A stretch of DNA of 64,000 nt from Methylobacterium sp. NMS14P (lineage in GTDB: Bacteria > Pseudomonadota > Alphaproteobacteria > Rhizobiales > Beijerinckiaceae): positions 1,178,001-1,242,000 of the forward strand of contig NZ_CP087106.1 of assembly GCF_028583545.1 (NCBI RefSeq), in the 5' to 3' direction. How positions within the stretch are numbered: position 1 is the stretch's first letter; each line of letters begins with the position of its first letter. Both the position numbers and the translations under genes were made by a program. This document shows, one piece after another, positions 1 through 8,420 of this stretch. The notes beneath the pieces were generated by a model that was not told the DNA's origin, did not search any database, and saw only the letters and a list, made by a program, of their open reading frames with translations.

Positions 1-2
1 TC

Positions 3-1007
3 GGCCGGATCACGGGCGCGCTCGGCCTGGAGAACGCCGGGGAAGCCGATATCGTCGTCGAGGCGGCCTTCGAGGATATGGGCGTCAAGCGCGAGATCTT
101 CTCGAAGCTCGATTCCATCGCCAAGCCCGGGGCGATCCTGGCCACCAACACCTCCTACCTCGACGTGAACGCCATCGCGGCGGTGACGGGCCGGCCGCAG
201 GACGTGCTCGGCCTGCACTTCTTCAGCCCGGCCAACGTCATGCGCCTCGTCGAGGTGGTTCGGGCCGAGAAGACGGCCCCGGACGTGCTCGCCACCGCCC
301 TCGACCTGGGCAAGCACCTCAACAAGCTGCCGGTGACGGTGGGGGTCTGCTTCGGCTTCGTGGGCAACCGCATGCTGGAGCGCCGCAGCCGGGCCGGCGA
401 GCGGCTGCTGCTCGAGGGCGCGCTGCCCCACGAGGTCGACGCGGCGGTGACCGGGTTCGGCTTCCGGATGGGCCCCTTCGCCATGAGCGACCTCGCGGGG
501 CTCGATATCGGCTGGCGCTCGCGCAAGGATTTCGGCGGCCGGGCTCCGGTCGCGGACTCGCTCGCCGAGCAGGGCCGGTTCGGCCAGAAGACCGGTCGCG
601 GCTTCTACCTCTACCCGGACGGCGCCCGCACCGGCACGCGTGACCCCGAGGTCGAGGCGCTGATCGCGCGGGTCGCCGCCGAGCACGGCGTCGCCCGCCG
701 CAGCTTCACGGCGGACGAGATCGTCGCGCGGCTCATGTACCCGATGGTCAACGAGGGCGCGCGGATCCTCGAGGAGGGCATCGCGGCCCGGCCCAGCGAC
801 ATCGATACGATCTGGATCAACGGCTACAACTGGCCCGCCTGGCGCGGCGGCCCGATGCACTGGGCCGACACGGTCGGGCTGAAGACGATCGCGGAGGCGC
901 TGTCCCGCTTCGCGGCCGAGACCGGCGACGACAGCCAGGAGCCGGCGCCGCTCCTGCGGAAGCTCGCCGCCGAGGGCGGCCGCTTCGCCGGCCTGAAGAA
1001 CGCCTGA
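3..1007 (+). CDS. 3-hydroxyacyl-CoA dehydrogenase, C-terminal part of a FadB/PimF-type multifunctional protein (5' truncated by window edge)
   Basis: The frame is open from the window edge, so only the last 334 residues are present. It oxidises 3-hydroxyacyl-CoA to 3-ketoacyl-CoA with NAD in beta-oxidation. The visible part starts late in the NAD-binding domain ([10 protein letters not shown], then [10 protein letters not shown] and [11 protein letters not shown], typical of 3HCDH_N) and continues through two C-terminal 3HCDH domains (VGNRML near residue 120; [14 protein letters not shown] near 245). Family members carry an N-terminal enoyl-CoA hydratase domain, which would lie to the left. 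A thiolase follows after 13 bases and then two acyl-CoA dehydrogenases, matching the order of pimeloyl-CoA degradation operons, so a PimF-like role is my inference from context. Confidence 0.9.
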   Translation, partial: GRITGALGLENAGEADIVVEAAFEDMGVKREIFSKLDSIAKPGAILATNTSYLDVNAIAAVTGRPQDVLGLHFFSPANVMRLVEVVRAEKTAPDVLATALDLGKHLNKLPVTVGVCFGFVGNRMLERRSRAGERLLLEGALPHEVDAAVTGFGFRMGPFAMSDLAGLDIGWRSRKDFGGRAPVADSLAEQGRFGQKTGRGFYLYPDGARTGTRDPEVEALIARVAAEHGVARRSFTADEIVARLMYPMVNEGARILEEGIAARPSDIDTIWINGYNWPAWRGGPMHWADTVGLKTIAEALSRFAAETGDDSQEPAPLLRKLAAEGGRFAGLKNA

Positions 1008-1020
1008 GCGGGAGATCGAC

Positions 1021-2208
1021 ATGACCGACGCGGTGATCGTCTCGACCGCCCGCACGCCCATCGGCAAGGCCCATCGCGGCGCGCTGAACCTCACCCGCGG
1101 CGCCGACCTCGCGGCCCACGCGATCCGCGGCGCCCTGGACCGGGCGCGGCTGGAGCCCAAGGCGGTCGAGGAGGTGGTGCTCGGCTGCGGCTATCCGGAG
1201 AACGCCACGGGCGGCAACGTCGCCCGCCACGCGGCGCTGGTGGCGGGGATCCCGGTCGAGTCTGCCGGCGTGACCGTATCGCGCTTCTGCGCCTCGGGCC
1301 TCGAGGCGATCGCCAGCGCGGCGCGGCGGATCGTGCTCGACGGCGTTCCGGTGGCGGTGGCGGGCGGCGTCGAGTCGATCAGCCTCGTCCAGCCGAAGGT
1401 GCAGCGGGAGCTGACCCGCAACGCGTGGCTGGAGGCGCACCTACCGGCCATCTACATGCCGATGATCGAGACCGCCGACATCGTGGCGGAGCGCTATCGG
1501 ATATCCCGGGAGGCGCAGGATCAATTCGCCCTGGAGAGCCAGCGCCGCACGGCCGACGCGCAGGCGCGCGGGCTGTTCGACGACGAGATCGTCCCGATGT
1601 CCGCCGTGATGGCGGTGACCGACAAGGCCACCGGCGAGACCCGGGAGGTCGAGACCCGGCTCGCCAAGGACGAGGGCAACCGCCCGGACACGACCCTCGA
1701 CGGTCTCGCCAAGCTGAAGCCCGTGCGCGGGGAGGGCGCCTTCATCACGGCGGGCAATGCCAGCCAGCTCTCGGACGGGGCCTCGGCCAGCGTGCTGATG
1801 TCGGCCGGCGAGGCGGCGCGGCGGGGCCTCGAACCGCTGGGCACCTTCCGGGGCTTCGCCTCGGCGGGCTGCGGCCCGGACGAGATGGGCATCGGCCCGG
1901 TCTTCGCGGTGCCGCGGCTCCTGGAACGGCAGGGCCTGCGGGTCTCCGACATCGACCTGTGGGAGTTGAACGAGGCCTTCGCGTCCCAGTCGGTCTATTG
2001 CCGCGACACGCTCGGGATCGATCCGGACAAGGTCAACGTCAACGGCGGCGCCATCGCGGTCGGCCACCCGTTCGGCATGTCGGGGGCGCGGCTCGTGGGC
2101 CACGCCCTGCTGGAGGGCCGCCGCCGCGGCGCGCGCTACGCCGTCGTCACCATGTGCGTCGCCGGCGGCCAGGGCTGCGCCGGCCTGTTCGAGATCGCCC
2201 GGAGCTGA
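1021..2208 (+). CDS. acetyl-CoA acyltransferase (thiolase), PimB/FadA-like
   Basis: A 395-residue type I thiolase that would cleave 3-ketoacyl-CoA with CoA to release acetyl-CoA. The nucleophilic cysteine is Cys90 in [11 protein letters not shown]; the second conserved block [15 protein letters not shown] carries the active-site histidine near residue 350, and the C-terminal [10 protein letters not shown] supplies the second catalytic cysteine near 380. Length is normal for the family. A GGGAG ribosome site lies just before ATG 1021. The upstream 3-hydroxyacyl-CoA dehydrogenase ends 13 bases earlier and the next gene starts 4 bases after this stop, so the genes are almost certainly cotranscribed. 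The precise chain-length preference cannot be read from sequence. Confidence 0.95.
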   Translation: MTDAVIVSTARTPIGKAHRGALNLTRGADLAAHAIRGALDRARLEPKAVEEVVLGCGYPENATGGNVARHAALVAGIPVESAGVTVSRFCASGLEAIASAARRIVLDGVPVAVAGGVESISLVQPKVQRELTRNAWLEAHLPAIYMPMIETADIVAERYRISREAQDQFALESQRRTADAQARGLFDDEIVPMSAVMAVTDKATGETREVETRLAKDEGNRPDTTLDGLAKLKPVRGEGAFITAGNASQLSDGASASVLMSAGEAARRGLEPLGTFRGFASAGCGPDEMGIGPVFAVPRLLERQGLRVSDIDLWELNEAFASQSVYCRDTLGIDPDKVNVNGGAIAVGHPFGMSGARLVGHALLEGRRRGARYAVVTMCVAGGQGCAGLFEIARS

Positions 2209-2212
2209 GCCG

Positions 2213-3409
2213 ATGGACCTGCGCTTCACCGACGAGGAAATCGCGTTCCGCGACGCGGTCCGGAGCTTCTGCCGGACGGAGATCCCGGCGGAGATCCGGA
2301 AGAAGGTCTCGGAGGGGCGCAGCCTCACCAAGGACGATTACGTCGCGAGCCAGCGCATCCTCAACGCCAAGGGCTGGGCGGTGCCGCACTGGCCGCAGGA
2401 ATGGGGCGGCCGGGACTGGACCCCGATCCAGCGCTACATCTACACCGAGGAGCTGTTCCAGGCAGCGGTGCCGCTGCCGCAGCAGTTCAACTGCTACATG
2501 TTCGGCCCGGTGCTGGCGACCTTCGGGCGACAGGACCAGAAGGCGCGCTTCCTGCCGCGCGCCGCCAACCTCGACGACTGGTGGTGCCAGGGCTTCTCCG
2601 AGCCCGGCGCGGGCTCGGACCTCGCCTCACTGAAGACCAAGGCGGTGCGTGACGGCGACCACTACGTCGTGGACGGCCAGAAGACCTGGACCACGCTGGG
2701 CCAGCACGCCGACTGGATCTTCTGCCTCGTCCGCACCGACTTCGAGGCCAAGAAGCAGCGCGGCATCTCCTTCCTCCTCATCGACATGAAGACGCCGGGG
2801 ATCACCGTGCGGCCGATCCTGACCCTGGAAGGCCGGCACGAGGTCAACGAGGTCTTCTTCGACGCCGTGCGCGTACCCGTCGAGAACCTCGTGGGCGAGG
2901 AGAACAAGGGCTGGGACTACGCGAAATTCCTGCTCGCCAACGAGCGCACCGGCATCGCCCGGATCGGCCTCACCAAGGAGCGGATCGCGCGGATCAAGCG
3001 GCTCGCCCGCGAGATGCCGGCCGGATCCGGGACGATGTGGGACGATCCCGCCTTCCGCGGCCGCGTCGCGGAGGTCGAGGTCGAGCTGAAGGCGCTGGAG
3101 ATCACCCAGATGCGTGTGGCGGCCAAGCAGGGCCGGGCGGATTCGGTGGAGCCGGACCCGGCCTCCTCGCTCCTCAAGATCCGCGGCTCGCAGCTCCAGC
3201 AGGCGGCGACCGAGCTGCTGGTGGAACTCGCCGGGCCCTTCGCGCTGGCGGCGCCCGTCCGTGGGGCAGGGGCCAACAACCTGCCCGGCGGCTTCGACTG
3301 GGTCGACGCGGCGGCGCCGAGCTACTTCAACAACCGCAAGGTCTCGATCTACGGCGGCTCGAACGAGATCCAGCACAACGTCATCGCCAAGGGCATCCTG
3401 GGGTTGTGA
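2213..3409 (+). CDS. pimC: acyl-CoA dehydrogenase, PimC-like large subunit
   Basis: A 398-residue FAD-dependent acyl-CoA dehydrogenase. Family marks include the N-terminal opening MDLRFTDEEIAFRD, the substrate/FAD loop WWCQGFSEPGAGSDLAS near residue 125, the TWTTLGQHADWIFCLVRTD strand near 160, and the C-terminal IYGGSNEIQHNVIAKGILGL block. The first 130 residues closely resemble what I remember of PimC, the large subunit of pimeloyl-CoA dehydrogenase in Rhodopseudomonas, and a second, shorter dehydrogenase follows, as in pimCD. The enzyme would pass electrons to ETF. It starts 4 bases after the thiolase stop. Assignment to pimeloyl or other dicarboxylyl-CoA is inferred from order and resemblance; a general acyl-CoA dehydrogenase is the alternative. 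Confidence 0.88.
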   Translation: MDLRFTDEEIAFRDAVRSFCRTEIPAEIRKKVSEGRSLTKDDYVASQRILNAKGWAVPHWPQEWGGRDWTPIQRYIYTEELFQAAVPLPQQFNCYMFGPVLATFGRQDQKARFLPRAANLDDWWCQGFSEPGAGSDLASLKTKAVRDGDHYVVDGQKTWTTLGQHADWIFCLVRTDFEAKKQRGISFLLIDMKTPGITVRPILTLEGRHEVNEVFFDAVRVPVENLVGEENKGWDYAKFLLANERTGIARIGLTKERIARIKRLAREMPAGSGTMWDDPAFRGRVAEVEVELKALEITQMRVAAKQGRADSVEPDPASSLLKIRGSQLQQAATELLVELAGPFALAAPVRGAGANNLPGGFDWVDAAAPSYFNNRKVSIYGGSNEIQHNVIAKGILGL

Positions 3410-3482
3410 GCGGTCGCCTCGTCCCTCCTCCCCCTCATCCTGAGGTGCCGTGCGCCTCCGACGATATCCGCGAGGGAACACC

Positions 3483-4637
3483 ATGGATTTCGACCTGAAC
3501 GAGGACCAGTCGCTCCTGCGCGACAGCGTCGAGCGGCTGGCCGCCGACCTCTACCCGTCGCTGGAGAGCCGGCAGGCGCGGCTCAAGGCGCCCCTCGGCT
3601 TCCCCGCGGACGGCTGGGCGGCCTTCGCGGAACTCGGCGTCGCCGGCCTGCCCTTCTCCGAGGACGAGGGCGGCCTCGGCGGCGGGCCGGTCGAGACCAT
3701 GCTGGTCATGGAGGCGGTGGGCCGCAACCTCGTGGTCGAGCCCCTGCTCGCGAGCCTCGTGCTGGGCTCAACGGCCCTGCGGCTCGGCGGCAGCGCGGCG
3801 CAGAAGGCGCGCCTCGTCCCCGGCCTCGTCGCCGGTGACCTGCGCCTGACCCTCGCCCACACCGAGCGCCAGTCCCGCTACGACCTCGCCGACGTGGCCA
3901 CCGCGGCCCGACGCTCCGGCGAGGGCTACGTGCTGAGCGGCGCCAAGAGCGTCGTGCCCAACGCCGACGCGGCCGGCCTGATGGTGGTCGCGGCCCGGGT
4001 CTCGGGCGAGCGGCGCGATCCCCGCGGCATCGGCCTGTTCCTGGTCCCGACGGACGCCGCCGGCGTCGCCATCGAGGCCTACCCGACCCAGGACGGCGGC
4101 CGGGCCGCCGAGGTGTCGTTCTCGGACGTGACGCTCCCGGCCGACGCGGCGCTCGGCGATCCGGAGGGCGGCCTGCCGCTCCTGGAGCGGGTGGTGGAGC
4201 ACGGCATCGCGGCGCTCGCCGCCGAGGCGGTCGGCTCCATGGACGCGCTCCACAAGCTGACCGTGGAGTACCTCAAGACCCGCAAGCAGTTCGGCGTCAG
4301 CGTCGGCTCGTTCCAGGCCCTGCAGCACCGGGCCGTCGACATGCTGATCCAGCTGGAGCAGGCGCGCTCGATGGCCCTCTACGCCGCCATGATGGTGGAC
4401 ACGCCGGACGCGCGGGCGCGGGCCGCGGCCCTGTCGGCCGTGAAGGTGCAGATCAACAAGGCCTGCCGCTACGTCGGCCAGGAGGCGGTCCAGCTCCACG
4501 GCGGCATCGGCATGACGCTCGAATATATCGGCGCCCACCACTTCAAGCGGCTCGCCATGATCGAGTACCAGCTCGGCGACACCGCTCACCACCTGCGCCG
4601 GATCACGCAGGACGAGAACGGGCTGCTGGCGGCCTAG
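3483..4637 (+). CDS. pimD: acyl-CoA dehydrogenase, PimD-like small subunit
   Basis: A 384-residue acyl-CoA dehydrogenase-family protein and the likely partner of the preceding gene. I chose ATG 3483 (MDFDLNEDQSLLRDSVERL) rather than an in-frame ATG at 3450, because 3483 is preceded by GAGGGAA and begins exactly at the family N-terminus. C-terminal family signatures are RKQFGVSVGSFQALQHRAVD near residue 270 and QLHGGIGMTLEYIGAHHFKR near 340. Arginine and glutamine in the first block are FAD contacts in the family. The 73-base gap before it holds a fragment resembling a dispersed repeat (CCTCATCCTGAGGTGC) but no terminator, so it probably belongs to the same operon. Confidence 0.88.
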   Translation: MDFDLNEDQSLLRDSVERLAADLYPSLESRQARLKAPLGFPADGWAAFAELGVAGLPFSEDEGGLGGGPVETMLVMEAVGRNLVVEPLLASLVLGSTALRLGGSAAQKARLVPGLVAGDLRLTLAHTERQSRYDLADVATAARRSGEGYVLSGAKSVVPNADAAGLMVVAARVSGERRDPRGIGLFLVPTDAAGVAIEAYPTQDGGRAAEVSFSDVTLPADAALGDPEGGLPLLERVVEHGIAALAAEAVGSMDALHKLTVEYLKTRKQFGVSVGSFQALQHRAVDMLIQLEQARSMALYAAMMVDTPDARARAAALSAVKVQINKACRYVGQEAVQLHGGIGMTLEYIGAHHFKRLAMIEYQLGDTAHHLRRITQDENGLLAA

Positions 4638-4658
4638 TTCGACGCAGGCGCCGTCACT

Positions 4659-4749
4659 GTCTTTGCGGGCGGAGCGCAGCAATCCAGAGGGCGCCACGCT
4701 TGAGAACGTTGCGCCACCCCGGGTCGCTTCGCTCCGCTCGCGATGACGG
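4659..4749. repeat. 91-bp extragenic palindromic repeat, copy A
   Basis: It begins GTCTTTGCGGGCGGAGCGCA and ends with the near-complementary TCGCTCCGCTCGCGATGACGG. The outer arms form an imperfect inverted repeat around a variable centre. Four further copies are present (20089, 21383, 56313, 63726). It sits between the 3' ends of convergent genes, the acyl-CoA dehydrogenase (+) and the TPR lipoprotein (-), where a foldback could end transcription from both sides. Confidence 0.85.
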
Positions 4750-4754
4750 AGCGA

Positions 4755-5627
4755 TCAGTTGAACAGCGTGCCGACCCCGCCCTGAACGCGGCCGAGGCCG
4801 GCCCGCGCGACGGTGTTGTTGGGGTCGATCGTCGAGGCGCGCTGGTAGTTCTCCGTCGCCTCCTTGCGCTGGCCCTGCTTCTCGTAGGCGAGGCCCCGAT
4901 AGGCCCAGGACGTGGCGTCCTTGGCGTTCACGTTGAGCGCGGCGTTGTAGTCTTCGATCGCCTTCGCGTACTGGTTGGTCGCGATCAGGCTCTGGCCGCG
5001 GGCCGCGTAGGGCGCGGCCACGAACGGGTCGCGGTCGATGGCGGCGTCGAAATCGGCGATCGCCTGGGTGTCCTGGCCCTGCTTCTGCTTCACGAGGCCG
5101 CGGGCGTGGTACGCCTGCGCGGATTCGGGGCTCAGGCGGATCGCGACGTTGAGGTCGTTCAGCGCCTGGTCGAGGTTGCCCTGCGCGCGCTCGACATTGG
5201 CCCGGCCGATATAGGCCGGCCCGTAATTCGGATCGATCCCGATCGCCTTGGAGAAGTCCTGCAGCGCCGGGCCGTCGCGGCCGATCTGGCGGTTCGCCAG
5301 GGCGCGGTTGTTGTAGGCGGAGGCGGAGTTCGGATCGAGCTGGATCGCCTTGGTGAAGTCGCCGATGGCGTCGTTGAACTGGCCGGCGCGGGCGTAGGCG
5401 GCGCCGCGGGTGTTGTAGGCCGCCGCGTCGTTCGGGTTGCGCTGCACCACCTCGGTCAGGGACGCGATGTTGACGTTCGTGGCGCCGGTCGTGTCCTTCT
5501 CCAGGACCGCGTATTGCCGCGGGCCGGCCGCGCTGCCGACGGTCTCGCAGCCCGCGAGGCCGGCAGCCGAGACCAAGGCCGCGCCGATCAGTGCCGTCTT
5601 CCGTCCCAGCCGGTTGCGTACGTTCAT
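4755..5627 (-). CDS. tetratricopeptide-repeat lipoprotein
   Basis: A 290-residue protein with a signal peptide ending in a lipobox, LAGC, at about residues 24-27, so it is expected to be lipid-anchored in the envelope. The rest is a run of TPR units with the usual spacing of Ala, Gly, Tyr and Asp-Pro: AYNTRGAAYARAGQFNDAIGDF, AYNNRALANRQIGRDGPALQDF, AYIGRANVERAQGNLDQALND, AYHARGLVKQKQGQDTQAIADF and two more after them. TPR arrays bind protein partners; the partner is not evident here. It is a single gene convergent with the acyl-CoA dehydrogenase operon. Similar Methylobacterium and rhizobial proteins are annotated only as TPR proteins. Confidence 0.9.
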   Translation of the reverse strand: MNVRNRLGRKTALIGAALVSAAGLAGCETVGSAAGPRQYAVLEKDTTGATNVNIASLTEVVQRNPNDAAAYNTRGAAYARAGQFNDAIGDFTKAIQLDPNSASAYNNRALANRQIGRDGPALQDFSKAIGIDPNYGPAYIGRANVERAQGNLDQALNDLNVAIRLSPESAQAYHARGLVKQKQGQDTQAIADFDAAIDRDPFVAAPYAARGQSLIATNQYAKAIEDYNAALNVNAKDATSWAYRGLAYEKQGQRKEATENYQRASTIDPNNTVARAGLGRVQGGVGTLFN

Positions 5628-5959
5628 TGCCCCACTCTCCCCGAGGCATCGCCCGCTGCCGCGCGCCCGCCCCGCCCCTCACAGTCCAAGAGCCCGCGCC
5701 GAGCGCCGGGCACGCCCGAGTTCGGGGCACCGTCGCGCATCACGGTGAAGGCCGGCTTAAGAAGCGCCGCGTCGTGATCCAGCCCCAGCCGGTCCCGGCG
5801 GGACCGCGGCGGTGCGGGCGGACGCGATCGACAGCATTCGGAACCGACCACGGTGTCGTGGAAGCGGCGGGATGTGGCGAAGGTATGGCTCGACCGGTCC
5901 GCGGGACCGAGGACGGCCCTCCGGCGGTCATGCAGCGGCGCGGGTGTGCCCTCGAAGCC
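5628..5959. other. intergenic gap without a recognised gene
   Basis: This 332-base stretch lies between the divergent start of the TPR lipoprotein and the stop of purK. Frames on both strands are open but low in complexity and resemble nothing I recognise. It should hold the promoter of the lipoprotein gene; I could not pick out a convincing -10/-35 pair or a terminator for purK. Confidence 0.4.
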
Positions 5960-7072
5960 TCAGGAACCGGTCGGGCCGGGCCCGAGACGGGTGACGTGGC
6001 CCATCTTGCGGCCGGGGCGCGCCTCACCCTTGCCGTACAGGTGCAGGTGGGCACCGGGCTCGGCCAGCAGGGCGTGCCAGTCGTCGGCCTGGGCACCGAT
6101 CAGGTTGCGCATCTCGACGGGGAGGCCGCCGACCCGGCCCGCATCGCCCAGCGGCCAGCCGCAGACGGCCCGGACGTGCTGGGCGAATTGCGAGGTCAGC
6201 GCGCCCTCGCTGGTCCAGTGGCCCGAATTGTGGACCCGGGGCGCGATCTCGTTGACCACGAGCCGCTCCGCCCCGTCCTCGCGGACGAGGAACATCTCCA
6301 CCGCCAGCACGCCGACATAGTCGAGGGCGTCGGCGATCCGCCGGGCGATCTCGACGGCGGCGGCGCCCGTCTCGGCGGAGACGCCGGGCGCCGGCACCCG
6401 GGTCAGCGCCAGGATGTGGTCGCGGTGCTCGTTCTCGCAGAGGTCGTAGGCCGCGAAGCTGCCGTCGCGCCCGCGCGCGCCCACCACCGAGACCTCGCGC
6501 TCGAACGGCACGAAGCCTTCCAGGATCAGCGGCGCGCCGCCGAACTCGGCGAACAGCGCGTTGCGGTCGCCCTCGGCCCGCTCGCGCAGCATCCGCTGCC
6601 CCTTGCCGTCGTAGCCGAAGCGGCGGGTCTTAAGCACGGCCGGCAGGCCGATCACCTCGATCGCCCGGTCGAGGTCGTCGGGCGTGTCCACCGCCCGGAA
6701 CGGCGCCGTCGGGATGCCCAGGCCGTTGATGAAGTCCTTCTCGGAGAGCCGGTCCTGCGTGGTCGAGAGCGCCCGCGCGTTCGGGTGCAGGGCGGCGTGC
6801 CGGGCCAGGACGTCGGCGGTGGCGTGCGGGATGTTCTCGAACTCGTAGGTCACGACGTCGACGCTGCGGGCGAAGTCCGCCAGCGCCGCGGCGTCGTCGT
6901 AGGCCGCGCAGGTGGTCCGGGCGGCCACGTCGAAGGCGGGGCTGTCCGCGTCGGGCGCGTAGACGTGCACCTTGAGACCGTAATCGGCCGCCGCGAGCGC
7001 GATCATGCGCCCGAGCTGACCTCCACCGACGATGCCGAGGGTGGAGCCGGGGCCGAGGATCCTGTCCGTCAC
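5960..7072 (-). CDS. purK: 5-(carboxyamino)imidazole ribonucleotide synthase
   Basis: PurK makes N5-CAIR from AIR, ATP and bicarbonate in purine biosynthesis. The 370-residue product has the N-terminal nucleotide-binding loop [19 protein letters not shown], the ATP-grasp stretch [16 protein letters not shown] near residue 150, [11 protein letters not shown] near 200 and the metal-site region [15 protein letters not shown] near 280. I place the start at GTG 7072, which overlaps the purE stop as GTGA. The upstream in-frame ATG at 7129 would lie inside purE and would add 19 non-conserved residues. The 4-base overlap implies translational coupling with purE, whose product uses N5-CAIR. Confidence 0.95.
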   Translation of the reverse strand: MTDRILGPGSTLGIVGGGQLGRMIALAAADYGLKVHVYAPDADSPAFDVAARTTCAAYDDAAALADFARSVDVVTYEFENIPHATADVLARHAALHPNARALSTTQDRLSEKDFINGLGIPTAPFRAVDTPDDLDRAIEVIGLPAVLKTRRFGYDGKGQRMLRERAEGDRNALFAEFGGAPLILEGFVPFEREVSVVGARGRDGSFAAYDLCENEHRDHILALTRVPAPGVSAETGAAAVEIARRIADALDYVGVLAVEMFLVREDGAERLVVNEIAPRVHNSGHWTSEGALTSQFAQHVRAVCGWPLGDAGRVGGLPVEMRNLIGAQADDWHALLAEPGAHLHLYGKGEARPGRKMGHVTRLGPGPTGS

Positions 7073-7569
7073 GCGTTCTCTTCCGTCACCGGCCGTTCGG
7101 CCACCGAAGCGCTCTGGGCCGCGCGCCACGCCTCCAGGCGCTCCGCCAGGCCCGGGTCGGTCAGCGCCAGGACCGCCGCGGCGAGCAGGGCCGCATTGAC
7201 GGCCCCGGCCCGGCCGATCGCCAGGGTCCCCACCGGGATGCCGGCCGGCATCTGGACGATGGAGAGCAGGCTGTCCTGGCCGGACAGGGCCTTCGACTCC
7301 ACCGGCACGCCGAAGACCGGCAGGCGGGTCATCGCGGCCGCCATGCCGGGCAGGTGCGCGGCGCCGCCCGCACCCGCGATCACGACCTTGAGACCGGCCG
7401 CGACCGCGCCCTTAGCGAAGGCCACGAGCCGGTCCGGCGTGCGGTGGGCCGACACGATGCGCGTGTCGTACGGCACGCCGAGCGCGTCGAGCGTCTCGGC
7501 GGCATGACGCATGGTCGCCCAGTCGGACTGGCTGCCCATGATGATCGCGACCGGAGGAGGCGACGCCAT
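7069..7569 (-). CDS. purE: N5-carboxyaminoimidazole ribonucleotide mutase
   Basis: PurE isomerises N5-CAIR to CAIR, the step after PurK. The product of 166 residues has the family N-terminus [14 protein letters not shown], the catalytic histidine motif SAHRTPDRL near residue 45, and the glycine-rich [12 protein letters not shown] near 75. Start ATG 7569 is chosen because the open frame upstream (to 7620) adds a non-conserved basic segment. purE is upstream of purK in the same direction with a GTGA overlap, the common purEK arrangement. Confidence 0.95.
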   Translation of the reverse strand: MASPPPVAIIMGSQSDWATMRHAAETLDALGVPYDTRIVSAHRTPDRLVAFAKGAVAAGLKVVIAGAGGAAHLPGMAAAMTRLPVFGVPVESKALSGQDSLLSIVQMPAGIPVGTLAIGRAGAVNAALLAAAVLALTDPGLAERLEAWRAAQSASVAERPVTEENA

Positions 7570-7647
7570 CGTTGATCCCGGCAAAAGAGGGCGCTTACAG
7601 GCGGCGCGGGCCGGCGGCAAGGCGGGGCCCGAGGGCGTCCACCGGCA

Positions 7648-7908
7648 TCAGGCGATGATGTCCGGCGTGAGCGCGTCCTCGATGTGATAGATGCGGTCGC
7701 GCAGCGTGAGCTTGCGCTTCTTCAGGCGCTGGATCTGGAGCTGGTCCCCGGCGACGCTGCGCTCCAGCGCCTCGATGGCGCTGTCGAGATCCCGGTGCTC
7801 CTCGCGCAGCCGCGCCAGTTCGCCCTGGAGGTCCGACTGCGCACCCTCACCCGCCTCGTCCGCCATCGTCACCTGAGAACCCGAAGACCGTTCGTCGCCC
7901 GAGAGCAT
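7648..7908 (-). CDS. DUF465 (YdcH-like) small coiled-coil protein
   Basis: A protein of 86 residues, or 72 if translation starts at ATG 7866, which has a good AGGTGA ribosome site. It matches the DUF465/YdcH family: a heptad-like helix (LARLREEHRDLDSAIEALER), then the characteristic QIQRLKKRKLTLRDRIYHIE. The function of the family is unknown; these are short, charged, alpha-helical cytosolic proteins. It is divergent from a second DUF465 gene at 8040, and both share the intergenic region 7909-8039. It lies upstream of purEK in the same direction but 79 bases away, so cotranscription is uncertain. Confidence 0.85.
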   Translation of the reverse strand: MLSGDERSSGSQVTMADEAGEGAQSDLQGELARLREEHRDLDSAIEALERSVAGDQLQIQRLKKRKLTLRDRIYHIEDALTPDIIA

Positions 7909-8039
7909 GCGTCACGCTCCGGCGCCGGACAAGGCGGCGCGGTAAGCAATCATCAGACTTAGCAGCAGAAAACGCTTCGACAGGTCCGGCATCCTGTGCC
8001 AATCTCGGTGTGTCGAAACGATGACAGGAGAGTCGACTC

Positions 8040-8222
8040 ATGTCGCTGCAGACGCATCTGAACCAACTCGCCCGGAAGCACGAAGCCCTCGAGCGCGAGA
8101 TTCAGGAAGCGATCCACAGACCTTCGGCGAACGACCTCCACATTGCCGAGCTGAAGCGACGGAAACTCCTTCTCAAGGACGAGATCAACAAGCTCCAGGC
8201 AGGCAACGACACGTTGCACTGA
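8040..8222 (+). CDS. DUF465 (YdcH-like) small coiled-coil protein, second copy
   Basis: A 60-residue protein of the same DUF465 family as the divergent gene at 7648-7908: HLNQLARKHEALEREIQEAI followed by HIAELKRRKLLLKDEINKL. The basic K/R-rich turn (LKRRKLLLKDEI) aligns with LKKRKLTLRDRI in the neighbour. An ACAGGAG ribosome site precedes ATG 8040 with normal spacing. A strong intrinsic terminator follows at 8261, so this is a one-gene transcript. Predicted to be a cytosolic helical hairpin; function unknown. Confidence 0.88.
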   Translation: MSLQTHLNQLARKHEALEREIQEAIHRPSANDLHIAELKRRKLLLKDEINKLQAGNDTLH

Positions 8223-8260
8223 CGCCTGACACGTCCATCGGATAGCGAATTCAAGCTGAG

Positions 8261-8298
8261 AACCGCCGCACCGGGAGCCCCGGTGCGGCGGTTTTCTC
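8261..8298 (+). terminator. intrinsic terminator after the DUF465 gene
   Basis: A 15-bp perfect stem (8261-8275 with 8279-8293) closes a 3-base loop and is followed by TTTTCTC. It lies 38 bases after the stop of the 60-residue DUF465 gene and before the acyl-CoA synthetase, so it separates the two units. Confidence 0.9.
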
Positions 8299-8420
8299 AT
8301 GGCGGGACCCGAGGCTCACCCGGGCGCGGCCGTCTCGCCCGTGGCCACTCCCGCGCGCGCGAGAATGGTCTACTCTGCGGGCCGCCGCCGGAGAGCGGCC
8401 CGCGAGGAAACGCCGAACCG

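Noticed and set aside
3414..3450. CCTCATCCTGAGGTGC fragment before the second acyl-CoA dehydrogenase
   Set aside because: It resembles part of a dispersed repeat but is too short and has no second arm here, so I did not list it as a repeat.
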